Shown: positions 21,630-30,433 of the stretch, piece after piece | Position numbering within the stretch: the first letter of the stretch is position 1 | How the letters are laid out: each line of letters begins with the position of its first letter | Virus record (IMG/VR): IMGVR_UViG_3300021976_000015 | Span: 1 to 58,156 of that record | Length of the DNA: 58,156 nt | Reading direction: 5' to 3' (one strand) | DNA from: a virus | The notes under the pieces: model-generated | The model's input: the letters and a program-made list of their open reading frames with translations, nothing else | What the model was told of the DNA's origin: nothing | The model's database searches: none | Made by a program: the position numbers and the translations under genes

Positions 21630-22528
21630 ACCTGAACCTAAGGCTTCGACTCACCAAGGAACTGATCGAGTCGGACACAGAGGTCAAGCGGATCATTCGC
21701 GTGCGGACGGCAGCAGGCGCGCGTAGGTACGGCCAGCCCATTGGTTCCATCGTTCAGGTGGACCAGGAAGGTCGCGTCATCGGTAAGCCGAGTGAAGACG
21801 ACGAGAAGCCCCGTCGTACTCCTGCCGGACACCGCAGCACGATCCTGGATGAGGTCGCGAAGTTCGACAAGCGCCTCGAACCGGATGGAAGTGGCGGGTA
21901 CAAGTTGAAGACCCGTAAGCACGGGACGATCTCGATCGTTCCCACCGCCGACGGGCGATACGAGGTTCGGTATCCGAGCGAGGACGGGCTACGGACTCTG
22001 TATGCGCGGTTTGTCACGGCCAAGGAAGCGCGGGCGGCCATTCAGCGGTTGGTTACCGACAGCAAGAGCATCGAAGAACTCCGCATCGAGTTCCAGCATC
22101 GGCGCGTCATGGCCTTCAAGGACGCCGACGGGAAAGACGCGGAAGAGGTAGATGTCACCGAAGACCTGAATGAGGAAGAGATTCAGCAGCTCTTCGACGC
22201 GATGGACAAGGACGACTTTGCTGAGGTTGACCGCATCACGGCGGCCGTGGAGGGCAGAGTCCCTTTTCCGAGTGACGGAGAACCAACCGGCTCAGATAAG
22301 GCTGGAGGCGCTGATCGCAATCGCGGTAACGCCGAGGTTCTCCGTCGCTACTGGACGGTCGGACGTGGTGCAACGAAGATTCGGTGGGGTCCTCACTCGG
22401 GATCGTTTACTAGGTGCGTTCAACATCTGTCGAAGTACTTAGGGCCTAGAGCTAAAGGTTATTGCGCGTTGCGAATGAAAGAGACGATAGGTGTTTGGCC
22501 AGGGTCTCACATCAATCGAGGAGACTAG
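21626..22528 (+). CDS. Head-module hypothetical protein
   Basis: 300 aa. N-terminal basic helix (LRLRLTKELI), a KIRWG-containing C-terminal domain with cysteines (about 235-300: RRYWTVGRGATKIRWG, FTRCVQHLSKYLG, GYCALRM). I recall similar C-terminal domains in actinophage head regions but not a function. Convergent with the HNH gene; the two stops overlap by 3 nt. Confidence 0.72.
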   Translation: MNLNLRLRLTKELIESDTEVKRIIRVRTAAGARRYGQPIGSIVQVDQEGRVIGKPSEDDEKPRRTPAGHRSTILDEVAKFDKRLEPDGSGGYKLKTRKHGTISIVPTADGRYEVRYPSEDGLRTLYARFVTAKEARAAIQRLVTDSKSIEELRIEFQHRRVMAFKDADGKDAEEVDVTEDLNEEEIQQLFDAMDKDDFAEVDRITAAVEGRVPFPSDGEPTGSDKAGGADRNRGNAEVLRRYWTVGRGATKIRWGPHSGSFTRCVQHLSKYLGPRAKGYCALRMKETIGVWPGSHINRGD

Positions 22529-23199
22529 GCGTGACTCTTTCTCGCGTGGTACCAATCGCGACCACATCCTCGGCAGTACCTACGACCAGTAGTCTTGAGT
22601 CGAACTGTTTCGGATGGGTCGTGCTTCTCGCAGAAGATCTTGCGGAGCAGTGCACGTCGGACGTTTTCAGCGTGTGTAACTGGTTCAAGGTGACTCACTC
22701 GGACACACCTACGGACCTTGCAGAGGTGATCAAGTTCCATCTCTGGAGGGATTTCTCCGTGTACCAAAATGTAGGCCAAGTTCTGAACAGCGACGATCTT
22801 CCCGTTTCCATTGGCGATACCTCCGTAACCCTGACCTCTCTTGGCGCCAGTGAAAATGTGACACGGGCCAAGATCTGGACGGGCTTCTGGAACATCGCCT
22901 ACTACGGTCAAGGCAGCGAGTCTTTCTTTGGCGGTCCTGTCTTTGTCACGTACTTCGAGATCCAAAAGAAGGTCACCCCCGTTCCTGCGTGCTCGGTGAT
23001 AGTGAGCAGGGCAAAGTCCTTCGTTTCGCGGTACTCGACCGCATCCCTCTACCGAACAGGACTTTCGTTTGTAGGGTTGGAGTTGTTCTGCCCCTTCCTC
23101 AGGGTTGCCGTGTCGTTGCCACCGTCGGTAGTGCGCGTTACACCACCCTCTGGCGACGATGTTGTCCCTGGTGCACCCAGTTATCGAGCAAGTAGTCAT
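22525..23199 (-). CDS. HNH homing endonuclease, antisense in the head operon
   Basis: 224 aa, the only minus-strand gene in the head operon. Two copies of a CxxxGCxR...GxCxAHY zinc knuckle (about residues 4-24 and 48-67) and then an HNH_3-type core: ELDHLCKVRRCVRVSHLEP with THAENVRR. A final cysteine cluster (RRYCRGCGRDWY) follows. Free-standing HNH nucleases are mobile and spread by cutting alleles that lack them. The ends abut the flanking genes closely. Confidence 0.88.
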   Translation of the reverse strand: MTTCSITGCTRDNIVARGWCNAHYRRWQRHGNPEEGAEQLQPYKRKSCSVEGCGRVPRNEGLCPAHYHRARRNGGDLLLDLEVRDKDRTAKERLAALTVVGDVPEARPDLGPCHIFTGAKRGQGYGGIANGNGKIVAVQNLAYILVHGEIPPEMELDHLCKVRRCVRVSHLEPVTHAENVRRALLRKIFCEKHDPSETVRLKTTGRRYCRGCGRDWYHARKSHA

Positions 23200-23256
23200 G
23201 TCGTGCAGGGTACTGCACGGCCATCAAGTCTAAGAAATGACCAGTAGGGGGAGAAC

Positions 23257-23508
23257 ATGGCCGACACTGATGTGACTCAGACCATCATCACCATCATCAC
23301 GAGTGATCCAGCGCCGGAAGACCCAGGCGCACCCGGTGTTCCGATGCCGATGACCGTGCTTGAGCTTGAAAACTTCTGGGCCGCACTCACTGTACGAAAC
23401 ATCGAGGATGTTCACACCGACGGTGTGATCACGGCGGTATTGAGTGAGCCAGGTGGATTCTTGGTTGGTCTTGTTTGTACCGTGACTGAGATTTCTCACC
23501 CCGTTTAA
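23257..23508 (+). CDS. Hypothetical protein
   Basis: 83 aa; GGGGGAGAAC site before the ATG. N-terminal Thr/Ile stretch, a PAPEDPGAPGVPMP linker, then TVLELENFWAALTVRNIEDV. Unknown; sits before the capsid protease. Confidence 0.65.
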   Translation: MADTDVTQTIITIITSDPAPEDPGAPGVPMPMTVLELENFWAALTVRNIEDVHTDGVITAVLSEPGGFLVGLVCTVTEISHPV

Positions 23509-23546
23509 GCCATACTCGCGGCAAACAACGAGAAAGGAACGGCACC

Positions 23547-25094
23547 GTGGGCAACACTTACGACTACAAGGCCGTAGACATCGGCGCTGTCGATGTTGTC
23601 GATGAAGGCAACGGTGTCGTCAGCACCATCGTCTCGGTCACGGGCGTCAAGGACAACGTCAACGACATCATCACGCCGGGTGCGTACGAGAAGACCTTGA
23701 AGGTCCGTACCCCCAAGGGCATCTGGCACCACGACTGGAAGCAGCCGATTTCCAAGACGCTGGAATCCAGGGAGCTTCTTCCTGGCGACAGTGAGCTGCC
23801 CAAGGCAATGCCGAACGGCGATGCGTGGCCATCCGAGGCGGGTGGTCTTCTCATCAAGACCGAGTTCAACATGAAGACTCAAGCCGGTCGTGACGCGTAC
23901 GAGAACGTGAAGTTCTTCGGCGCGGACCAGGAGTGGTCGATCGGGTACAAGGTCGAGAAGTCGCGCCGGGAAGCCAAGACCGGTACCAGGATCATCGACC
24001 AGCTCGCTCTCTACGAGTACTCCCCAGTCCTCGTGGGTGCGATGCCCCTCGCGCATACCACGAAGCTGAAGAGCGACGAGGAGTCCTCGGGCATCAAGGA
24101 AGCCCAGGCGGCGTGGAAGGAATTCAGCACCAAGGAGACCGAAGCCGAGGGAGAAGAGAACGAGGACTTCTCCACAGGAGACGGCGATGGAAGTACAACC
24201 GAAGACACCGAGTCAACCCCAACTCCCCTCGCGACTACGCCGACTGAGGTCGTTCCTGACGCCGACGACGAAGAGGGTGAAACGTCGGAAGAAGGGTCCG
24301 AGGACGCGGATGACCCCAAGTCTTCCGACGAAGACGAGGCAAAGGAAGGCGCTCTAGACACCGATGAGTTCGTCGCGCTGATCAACGACCTGATTCCCAA
24401 GGTCGCTGAGCTGGAGAAGTACCTCCAGTACGCGAAGAACCGCGACCAGGGTCGTACCGCAGAAGACGAAGATCCCGCAAAGCCGGAGAACGCCGACAAG
24501 GGGTACGACGACCTGTACTCGGCGGTCATCGATGTGGTGGCCAAGGCGGACAACATCAACCCCAAGTTTGCGTATGAACTGAAGACCCAGGCGTTGATGT
24601 TCGACACCGTGTACGAGAAGGAAGACGACGTCGCGAAGATCGAGGAGAAGTCCGAAGCCTTCCTCGATGTTCTCGATCTTGTCGCCGACCTCCCCTCGGA
24701 CCAGAAGGTGTTGTTCGCGCCGATCGTCAATCAGCTCGCCGAGATGTTGAAGCCCAGCACTGGTGAAACGAAGAAGACCGGCGCAAGGACCACCGACGAG
24801 CGCGACAAGATGTCGGAGACCGGCAACGCGCTTCCTGATGGGTCGTTCCCGATCGCTGACCGCAGTGAGTTGCGGAAGGCGATCCAGGCGTTTGGTCGCG
24901 CGAAGGACAAGGCAGCCGCGAAGAGGCACATCATCAAGCGGGCGCGCGCACTGAAGTCAGAGTGGATGCTTCCTGACGGGTGGTCGGGCAGCAAGGAAGC
25001 CCAGGAAGAAGACACCGAGGTCAAGATGGTCACGGTTCCGATCAGTGAACTTGGTTTCGATCTTGATGGGTTGAAGTCTTTCCTGGACGACTAA
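23547..25094 (+). CDS. Prohead (capsid maturation) protease
   Basis: 515 aa from GTG (GAAAGGAACGGCACC site). Residues about 10-185 match the HK97-type prohead protease: SVTGVKDNVNDIITPGAYEK, catalytic His in GIWHHDWKQP (about 58), Ser in EWSIGYKV (about 129), and YEYSPVLVGA. The acidic middle (about 190-290) is probably a scaffold-like segment, and the last 90 residues (FPIADRSELRKAIQAFGRAK) form a separate helical domain. It trims the capsid scaffold during head assembly. Confidence 0.88.
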   Translation: MGNTYDYKAVDIGAVDVVDEGNGVVSTIVSVTGVKDNVNDIITPGAYEKTLKVRTPKGIWHHDWKQPISKTLESRELLPGDSELPKAMPNGDAWPSEAGGLLIKTEFNMKTQAGRDAYENVKFFGADQEWSIGYKVEKSRREAKTGTRIIDQLALYEYSPVLVGAMPLAHTTKLKSDEESSGIKEAQAAWKEFSTKETEAEGEENEDFSTGDGDGSTTEDTESTPTPLATTPTEVVPDADDEEGETSEEGSEDADDPKSSDEDEAKEGALDTDEFVALINDLIPKVAELEKYLQYAKNRDQGRTAEDEDPAKPENADKGYDDLYSAVIDVVAKADNINPKFAYELKTQALMFDTVYEKEDDVAKIEEKSEAFLDVLDLVADLPSDQKVLFAPIVNQLAEMLKPSTGETKKTGARTTDERDKMSETGNALPDGSFPIADRSELRKAIQAFGRAKDKAAAKRHIIKRARALKSEWMLPDGWSGSKEAQEEDTEVKMVTVPISELGFDLDGLKSFLDD

Positions 25095-25108
25095 ACAACG
25101 CTCTAGTT

Positions 25109-25158
25109 GCGAACTCCTGGGATCATTGAGCTACTCTTTGATCTCAGGAGTTCGCTTT
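25109..25158 (+). terminator. Terminator or attenuator before the capsid gene
   Basis: GCGAACTCCTG (25109-25119) with the following GATCA pairs with TGATCTCAGGAGTTCGC (25139-25155): about 16 bp including wobble, then TTT. Between protease and capsid genes it could reduce read-through or set capsid mRNA ends. Confidence 0.7.
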
Positions 25159-25256
25159 GGTGTTGATCAAGGCAGACGCCACAACTAGCGATCCACTCCA
25201 ATCGGGGTGGCGCGGACGTTGTCGCGCTACCCATCTGCCTCAAGAAAGGTCAACCC

Positions 25257-26573
25257 ATGGCAGACGAAAATCGGATCAGCGAGCTTTCTAAGGCCCTTGA
25301 GGCCAAGGCCGCGATCATCAAGGAAGGCATGGAGAAGGGCGTCACCGTCGAAGGTGAAAACGTCACTCTCTCCCAGGAGACCGCCGACAAGATCAAGGCG
25401 GCGCATGCCGAGGCCCAGGAAATCAAGGGTCTGATCCAGGTCGAGAAGTTCGGCGACGAGGTCAAGCGTTTCCTCGATGACCCGAGCAGCGATCCAGTGT
25501 CCCTGGCGGTGTCCGCGAGCCAGATCTCCCATAAGTCCCTGGGTGAGATGTTCGCTGACTCGCAGGAGTTCAAGGACCTCATCAAGTCGGGTCGCACCGA
25601 CATGCCGGTCCCCTTCCAGGTTGAGCTGGCGGATGTTGCCAGCCTTCAGCAGAAGGACGTTTTCACCGCGTCGGGTTCGGCGGCGTACACCCGGACGATG
25701 GGTCCGATCCAGTTCGACCCGATGGTTCCTCGGGCGCACCTTCAGTCCCGCGTTCGTGACCTTTTCCCGGTCGCGTCCACGTCGGCCAGCGTTATCGACT
25801 ACTTCCGCGTGATGGGATACACGAACAACGCCGCGTCGGTTGCTGAGCGGTACGCGGCGAACGGCACCTCTCCGGCGACCGGTGGTCCTACCGACGTCTT
25901 CGGCAAGAAGCCTCACACCAACCTGACCTTCGAGTCGAAGCAGGCTCCGGTCAGGACGATCGCGCACTGGGAAGCCGCGCACCGCAACGTTCTCGCGGAT
26001 GTTCCCCAGCTCCGGTCCGTGATCGACAACGAGCTTCTGTACGGCCTTCGCCTTGAGGAAGACCGTCAGATCCTCAGTGGAACTGGTACCAACGACCAGC
26101 TTCTCGGCATCCTGAACACCCCTGGAATCCAGACCTACACCCCTCCGGCGGTGGGCATCGAGATCCTGTCGGACTCGCTGCGTAAGGCCGCGACTCTGGT
26201 CATGCTCGCCAACTACCAGTCCACGGGTTATGTCCTGCACCCGAACGACTGGGAGCAGGTCGAGCTGCAGAAGGGTGTTCCGGACGGTCACTACATGCTG
26301 TTCACGAACATCTCGGTCGGTCTGAACGCGACGGTTTGGCGTCAGCCGGTCGTCGAGACCCCGGCGATCGCGGAGGGAACCTTCCTCGCGGGTGCCTTCG
26401 GTCTTGGTGCTCAGCTCTATGACCGCGAGCAGGCCAATGTCCGCATCTCCGAGCACCACGAAGACTTCTTCGTGCGGAACGCGGTCGTGGTCCTGGTGGA
26501 AGAGCGTCTCGCGCTTGCCACCAAGCGGCCCGAAAGTTTTGTAAAGGGATCGGTGGACGTTTCCGCCACGTAA
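25257..26573 (+). CDS. Major capsid protein (HK97 fold)
   Basis: 438 aa. Residues 1-110 are the helical delta/scaffold part removed by the protease; the body from about 120 has HK97-type features: TRTMGPIQFDPMVPRAHLQS, IAHWEAAHRNVLADVPQL, GTGTNDQLLGILNTPG, VLHPNDWEQV and FLAGAFGLGAQLYDRE. AAGAAAGGTCAACCC precedes the ATG. Isolated between two strong hairpins, so its expression may be set separately. Confidence 0.93.
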   Translation: MADENRISELSKALEAKAAIIKEGMEKGVTVEGENVTLSQETADKIKAAHAEAQEIKGLIQVEKFGDEVKRFLDDPSSDPVSLAVSASQISHKSLGEMFADSQEFKDLIKSGRTDMPVPFQVELADVASLQQKDVFTASGSAAYTRTMGPIQFDPMVPRAHLQSRVRDLFPVASTSASVIDYFRVMGYTNNAASVAERYAANGTSPATGGPTDVFGKKPHTNLTFESKQAPVRTIAHWEAAHRNVLADVPQLRSVIDNELLYGLRLEEDRQILSGTGTNDQLLGILNTPGIQTYTPPAVGIEILSDSLRKAATLVMLANYQSTGYVLHPNDWEQVELQKGVPDGHYMLFTNISVGLNATVWRQPVVETPAIAEGTFLAGAFGLGAQLYDREQANVRISEHHEDFFVRNAVVVLVEERLALATKRPESFVKGSVDVSAT

Positions 26574-26594
26574 TCCAGATTCACCTAGGTAGCC

Positions 26595-26643
26595 GCCTGA
26601 CCCCCTCTTCCATCCGCCTGGAGGTAGGGGGTCAGGCCCCTTT
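26595..26643 (+). terminator. Terminator after the capsid gene
   Basis: GCCTGACCCCC (26595-26605) pairs with GGGGGTCAGGC (26627-26637), followed by CCCTTTA. An 11-bp perfect stem. Confidence 0.8.
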
Positions 26644-26669
26644 ATGACACATATTTGAATGACCTTGGT

Positions 26670-26675
26670 TAGGAT
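26670..26675 (+). promoter_or_regulatory. -10-like TAGGAT for a possible leaderless mRNA
   Basis: TAGGAT ends 6 nt before the ATG at 26682, after the capsid terminator. This spacing would place the transcription start at or next to the A of ATG. ATGACA near 26644 is a possible but distant -35. There is no ribosome binding site before the ATG. Confidence 0.35.
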
Positions 26676-26681
26676 GACCCC

Positions 26682-27365
26682 ATGTCATTTCGCCACCCTG
26701 ATTACCTGGACCGACCTGGGTGGGTTCATCTCGACAACTTGAAGTACCCCATCGGCCAGGAATGGATCGACAAGGGCTACAAGCCGATGTTCGAAGTGTC
26801 CGCATCAGCGGGTACATGTGTCATCTGTGGTGCAACGGACTCCAACTGCACCTCATCTCAGGAAGGATCTGATATGCCCCCTCAGAAGCGCACCACGACC
26901 AGGCGCACGAGCACGAAGCCCGCTGGCGCCGAGGAAAAGGACAACAGCATGACCGAGAAGGATCTGGAAAAGCAGGACCAGACCGGCGCGGAGACCAAGG
27001 AAGCTCCCGAGACCGAGGCGAACCCCACGGGCGACGTCGAGGAGAAGTCGGAGTCCAAGGTCGGAATCACCAGTGGCGGCGCGGAGTACGTCCCAGCTCC
27101 TCCGGAGATCAAGGAGGAGAAGCAGCCCAAGATCGACCTGAAGAAGTGGGAAGGCGCCCCGCGCGAAGGCGTCATTGTCGAGGAGGGAGATTCCGCCAAG
27201 GCGATCCCGACTCAGGAGGTCCAGGGCGCGTCAAACATGGTCACGGTTCGTGAAAATGTGTGGAAGGCGTCCTTGCCCGTGAATTCAAGGCGTCCGGTCT
27301 ATACCCTGCTGGTAGCAGCAGGGTCTTTGATCCCCAAGTCCGACCTGGACACCATGATTGGTTAG
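26682..27365 (+). CDS. Head-associated hypothetical protein, possibly two in-frame products
   Basis: 227 aa. N-terminal part contains GQEWIDKGYKPMFEVSAS and CVICGATDSNC, a small Cys cluster. At codon 65 an internal ATG is preceded by AGGAAGGATCT, so a shorter product (MPPQKRTTTRRTS) may also be made. The middle is Glu/Lys-rich and disordered; the end is folded (VTVRENVWKASLPV). Role unknown; first gene of the connector group. Confidence 0.68.
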   Translation: MSFRHPDYLDRPGWVHLDNLKYPIGQEWIDKGYKPMFEVSASAGTCVICGATDSNCTSSQEGSDMPPQKRTTTRRTSTKPAGAEEKDNSMTEKDLEKQDQTGAETKEAPETEANPTGDVEEKSESKVGITSGGAEYVPAPPEIKEEKQPKIDLKKWEGAPREGVIVEEGDSAKAIPTQEVQGASNMVTVRENVWKASLPVNSRRPVYTLLVAAGSLIPKSDLDTMIG

Positions 27366-27373
27366 GAGCGGGA

Positions 27374-27955
27374 ATGGCCGTCACCACTACTGATGAAGTA
27401 GAAACGGCGATCGGCCGTCCACTCACCACGGAAGAAGAGGCGTTCGTAGAGCTTCTGATTCCTGAACTAACGGCCGTGATCGAGCTTTACCTGAACCGCA
27501 AGGTGGAGCAAGAGACCGTTGTTGAGGAAGCACAAGCCCACCAAGACGGACGCCTCTTCTTGTCGTATGGACCGATCGCATCGATCACCACGATCACGTA
27601 CCCAGGCGAGACTGGACCTGTCGCGTTGGATTCAGCCGCCTTCACCTACGAACACCGTTGGTTGTATGTGCCGTGGGCAAACGCGCCGTACACCGTGACC
27701 TATGTCGCGGGAGACGAGCCGGTCAACCCCGCCGTGAAGATCCTGGTCCGTAACGCGATTGCCAGGACGGTCCTACAAGGCCCTGTAGTGGGTTCTGGGG
27801 CGATCAGTTCCTATTCCGTGGAGGGAACTGCTATCACCTACTCACGAGTCTCTGAGGGCTCTACAGGGGTTCCAGGGGGTGGACAGCCGGTGGGTAAGTT
27901 CACCGTTGCGGACATCACGTCCATCCAGCGCCTACAAAGGTTGAGTTACGCGTGA
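27374..27955 (+). CDS. Head-tail connector (adaptor)
   Basis: 193 aa from the ATG at 27374 (TTAGGAGCGGGA site). TTDEVETAIGRPLTTEEEAF starts a helical domain followed by a beta domain (LFLSYGPIASITTITYPG; PYTVTYVAGDEPVNPAVK), the pattern of HK97 gp6-like adaptors that sit under the portal. Followed by the other connector genes in standard order. Confidence 0.8.
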   Translation: MAVTTTDEVETAIGRPLTTEEEAFVELLIPELTAVIELYLNRKVEQETVVEEAQAHQDGRLFLSYGPIASITTITYPGETGPVALDSAAFTYEHRWLYVPWANAPYTVTYVAGDEPVNPAVKILVRNAIARTVLQGPVVGSGAISSYSVEGTAITYSRVSEGSTGVPGGGQPVGKFTVADITSIQRLQRLSYA

Positions 27956-28359
27956 TCACCGACCCGGTTTTCCCCTTCCCAGACCCAGTGTTCTTGTGGG
28001 TCCACAACATCGCGATCATCAAGACCTCGGATGCGGTTCCCGAGTCCGATGACGAGGGGTGGGAGATCCCAGCCGACCCTGCCCCCCTTGAAGTCGTGCT
28101 GAAGGGGTACGTCACCGCACCTGATCCAGAAGCCACGAACTCCAGCGAACGAGTCGATGCTGTCGTTTTGGTGCCGAGGGACACCGTGGTGAGTTATGCC
28201 GATGGGATCAGGACACCTTCGCAGGCCAATCTCGCGCCGATGTTGACCGGTGTGTGGAAGATCAGCTCGGTACGTCCCAACCCATCGCACATCAGGATCT
28301 TGGTGCGAAGGCCGTCGTCGCCAGACGATGTCCAACTAGGGGAAGAGCAGCTTCTCTGA
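27952..28359 (+). CDS. Head-tail connector (stopper)
   Basis: 135 aa from a GTG overlapping the previous stop. DAVVLVPRDTVVSYADGI and LTGVWKISSVRPNP fit the small beta-barrel of stopper proteins. Position between adaptor and neck protein supports this. Confidence 0.68.
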   Translation: MITDPVFPFPDPVFLWVHNIAIIKTSDAVPESDDEGWEIPADPAPLEVVLKGYVTAPDPEATNSSERVDAVVLVPRDTVVSYADGIRTPSQANLAPMLTGVWKISSVRPNPSHIRILVRRPSSPDDVQLGEEQLL

Positions 28360-28730
28360 TGGCACACAACTCTGAAGAAGTGATGATGGCGCTTCGTCGC
28401 GCCAAGCACTCAATCCCCAACTCCTTGGAGAACTTGGGTGTCGCGGTCGAGCGTGACCTGGTGAAGGCAACATCGCGCCCTGGTCCACCGTCTGCTCCGC
28501 CTTTCTCCCCACCAAGGCGTCGCAGTGGACGGTTGAGCGGATCGTTCGACCACAAGGTGCGCGGAACCACCATCTCCTGGTTTAACCGTGCACCCCATTT
28601 CGGTTTCGTCCAGCAGGGCACCAGAAAAATGCAGCCGCGTCCGGTGTTCCCCTGGGAAGTCGTGAAGAATTTGGTGCAGTACATCAAGCGATACATTGGC
28701 GGCGGAATTACCAGGGCGGAGCGAGGGTAG
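28359..28730 (+). CDS. Neck/tail-completion protein (HK97 gp10-like)
   Basis: 123 aa from the ATG at 28359, overlapping the previous TGA (TGATG); the frame is open to 28254. SGRLSGSFDHKVRGTTISWF then PHFGFVQQGTRKMQPRPVFP matches the end of HK97 gp10-like neck proteins. Confidence 0.75.
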   Translation: MAHNSEEVMMALRRAKHSIPNSLENLGVAVERDLVKATSRPGPPSAPPFSPPRRRSGRLSGSFDHKVRGTTISWFNRAPHFGFVQQGTRKMQPRPVFPWEVVKNLVQYIKRYIGGGITRAERG

Positions 28731-28738
28731 GAAAGCCA

Positions 28739-29131
28739 ATGTCTTCGGTGTACGCAGAGATCAAGCAGATCATCGTGGATTCCACCTTGATCGGGCGGCG
28801 GGTGTATCGAAGCCCAGCTCCTGACAAGGTGGAATACCCGTACGCCGAGATCTATGAGTCGTTGAATCCCGAGAACATTCTGAACGGGGATGCCCGCGCC
28901 CTGTACGAACAACGTGAACTAACCGTTGAGGTGCACCAGAAGCGTGGGGGTCAGGTAAACCCAGATCTTCCTGTTCAGATCGCCAACCTCCTCAGAAGCA
29001 CGACGATTACGGTGGACACCAAACCCTGCTTTGTTCGGGTGTCGTCGTCGTTTCCAGTGGACGACCCAGAGCTGGGTTCTTTCCACAACGACATCACTTT
29101 GACCGTGATGGGTGCAATCGGGGTCGCGTAG
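28739..29131 (+). CDS. Tail terminator protein
   Basis: 130 aa. RRVYRSPAPDKVEYPYAEIY, LTVEVHQKRGG and DITLTVMGAIG fit tail terminators, which cap the tail tube and join it to the head. Gene order (stopper, neck, terminator, tube) is the usual one. Confidence 0.75.
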   Translation: MSSVYAEIKQIIVDSTLIGRRVYRSPAPDKVEYPYAEIYESLNPENILNGDARALYEQRELTVEVHQKRGGQVNPDLPVQIANLLRSTTITVDTKPCFVRVSSSFPVDDPELGSFHNDITLTVMGAIGVA

Positions 29132-29225
29132 TCCCTAGAATGCGCTGTAGCTCATCCTTGCAGGTGAGTACACAACCGAAACCGTCGTCGTGACGGTGCC
29201 CTATTAGGCCCTGAGGAGGGTCCTT

Positions 29226-29792
29226 ATGGCTACGCCCAAGGAAACCGTTACGTTTGACGTACACGACGCAAAGGTTCAGCCGCTTCTGACTGACACCGCT
29301 GGTGGTTCTGCCACTTATGCGGTCGCCGTTGACGTACCGGGTATTGCTCAGGTGTCTCTTGACCCTGAGTTCATCACCGCAGAACTGAAGGGTGACGCCC
29401 GAACCATCGCGCGTAAGGGCAAGACCGGTTCCTTCAACGTCTCTGCCACGTACTCCGTCATGAGCATGGATGTTCTCAAGGTGCTCTACGGCGGAACTGT
29501 TACTCCCGAGGTCGCGCCGGAATCCGTGCACTGGATTCTTGAGGGCGACAACTCCGTGCCGTACTTCCTGTTGTCGTTCCTGATCGACGACCTGTCCACG
29601 GGAATCGGTTCGCTCCACGTGAGCCTGTACAAGGCCCAGGTCACTGGTGGATCTCTCTTCGACCAGAGCACCGACGAGTTCGGTCAGCGCTCTTTCCAGG
29701 TCTCTGCGATCCCCACTCTCGCGACCGACGAAATCATCAAGGTCGAGATGTTCACCGCGCAGACCCCGCTCCCGACCGCTGCGATTCCGTAA
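29226..29792 (+). CDS. Major tail (tube) protein
   Basis: 188 aa; AGGAGGGTCCTT before the ATG. Beta-rich with GKTGSFNVSATYSVMSMDVL and YFLLSFLIDDLSTG, size and position typical of siphovirus tube proteins. Followed by the frameshifted chaperones. Confidence 0.85.
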   Translation: MATPKETVTFDVHDAKVQPLLTDTAGGSATYAVAVDVPGIAQVSLDPEFITAELKGDARTIARKGKTGSFNVSATYSVMSMDVLKVLYGGTVTPEVAPESVHWILEGDNSVPYFLLSFLIDDLSTGIGSLHVSLYKAQVTGGSLFDQSTDEFGQRSFQVSAIPTLATDEIIKVEMFTAQTPLPTAAIP

Positions 29793-29836
29793 ACCGAACC
29801 CCACCCCTACTACTCCTGCTCACCTAAGGCGGAAAC

Positions 29837-30433
29837 GTGGAAGCTCTCAAGGCACCGACAGTATTGGCAAACCGAGGCATCCCAGTTCTCGTGTACGAGA
29901 CCGTGGGTGTCAAGGACGAGGAATCCGGACTTGTCGACTGGGAGGCGAACTTCGATGCGCCTCGTGCCCAGAAGTACGTCACCATCAACAACCTGACCGC
30001 GTCTTACCTGGAAGAGAAGTACGGCAGCCTGGACGAGTTCCAGGAAGCTCTTGTTACCAAGACGAACACGGTTGTGCAGGACACCTTGGCTTTCATCTGG
30101 AAGCAGCCAGCACATCAGACGGCGGTGTCTTTGCTCGATGCCGCGATCAACGAGTACCGGATCGCAATCCTTGTTGCCTATCTTCGCGCCCAGGGAGTCA
30201 GCGTTGATGACTCGGGAAAATTGCTGCGCCAGCAGATGGACCTGCTGGTAAAGGGAGTGGAAACGATGGGGGTCCAGGCACTCGGAAGCCTGGACAAGGT
30301 GGAAAAGATCATGGCAAAGAAGGCGGAGGAGACAAGTCCGGAAGAGCCACTGTTCGAATCCCCTGGGACGACTGGCTCAGAATCTGGATCAAGCTCGGAC
30401 GATCTATTGATGAGTTCTGGGCCAGTTCGATAG
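29837..30433 (+). CDS. Tail assembly chaperone, unshifted product (G)
   Basis: 198 aa from GTG (AAGGCGGAAAC site). All-helical (EEKYGSLDEFQEALVTKT; LLDAAINEYRIAILVAYLRA), acidic, Ser-rich end. Located between tube and tape measure genes, where tail chaperones make two products by frameshifting. It would coat the tape measure protein during tail assembly. Confidence 0.82.
   Translation: MEALKAPTVLANRGIPVLVYETVGVKDEESGLVDWEANFDAPRAQKYVTINNLTASYLEEKYGSLDEFQEALVTKTNTVVQDTLAFIWKQPAHQTAVSLLDAAINEYRIAILVAYLRAQGVSVDDSGKLLRQQMDLLVKGVETMGVQALGSLDKVEKIMAKKAEETSPEEPLFESPGTTGSESGSSSDDLLMSSGPVR

Noticed and set aside
25227-26459. 410-aa minus-strand ORF opposite the capsid gene
   Set aside because: Arg/Val/Asp-rich shadow typical of antisense frames in GC-rich genes; the plus strand encodes the capsid protein.
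27390-27405. CTGATGAAGTAGAAAC resembles a hammerhead core on the plus strand
   Set aside because: It lies inside the connector gene, has no stem II pairing between the two motifs, and no stem I or III partners nearby.
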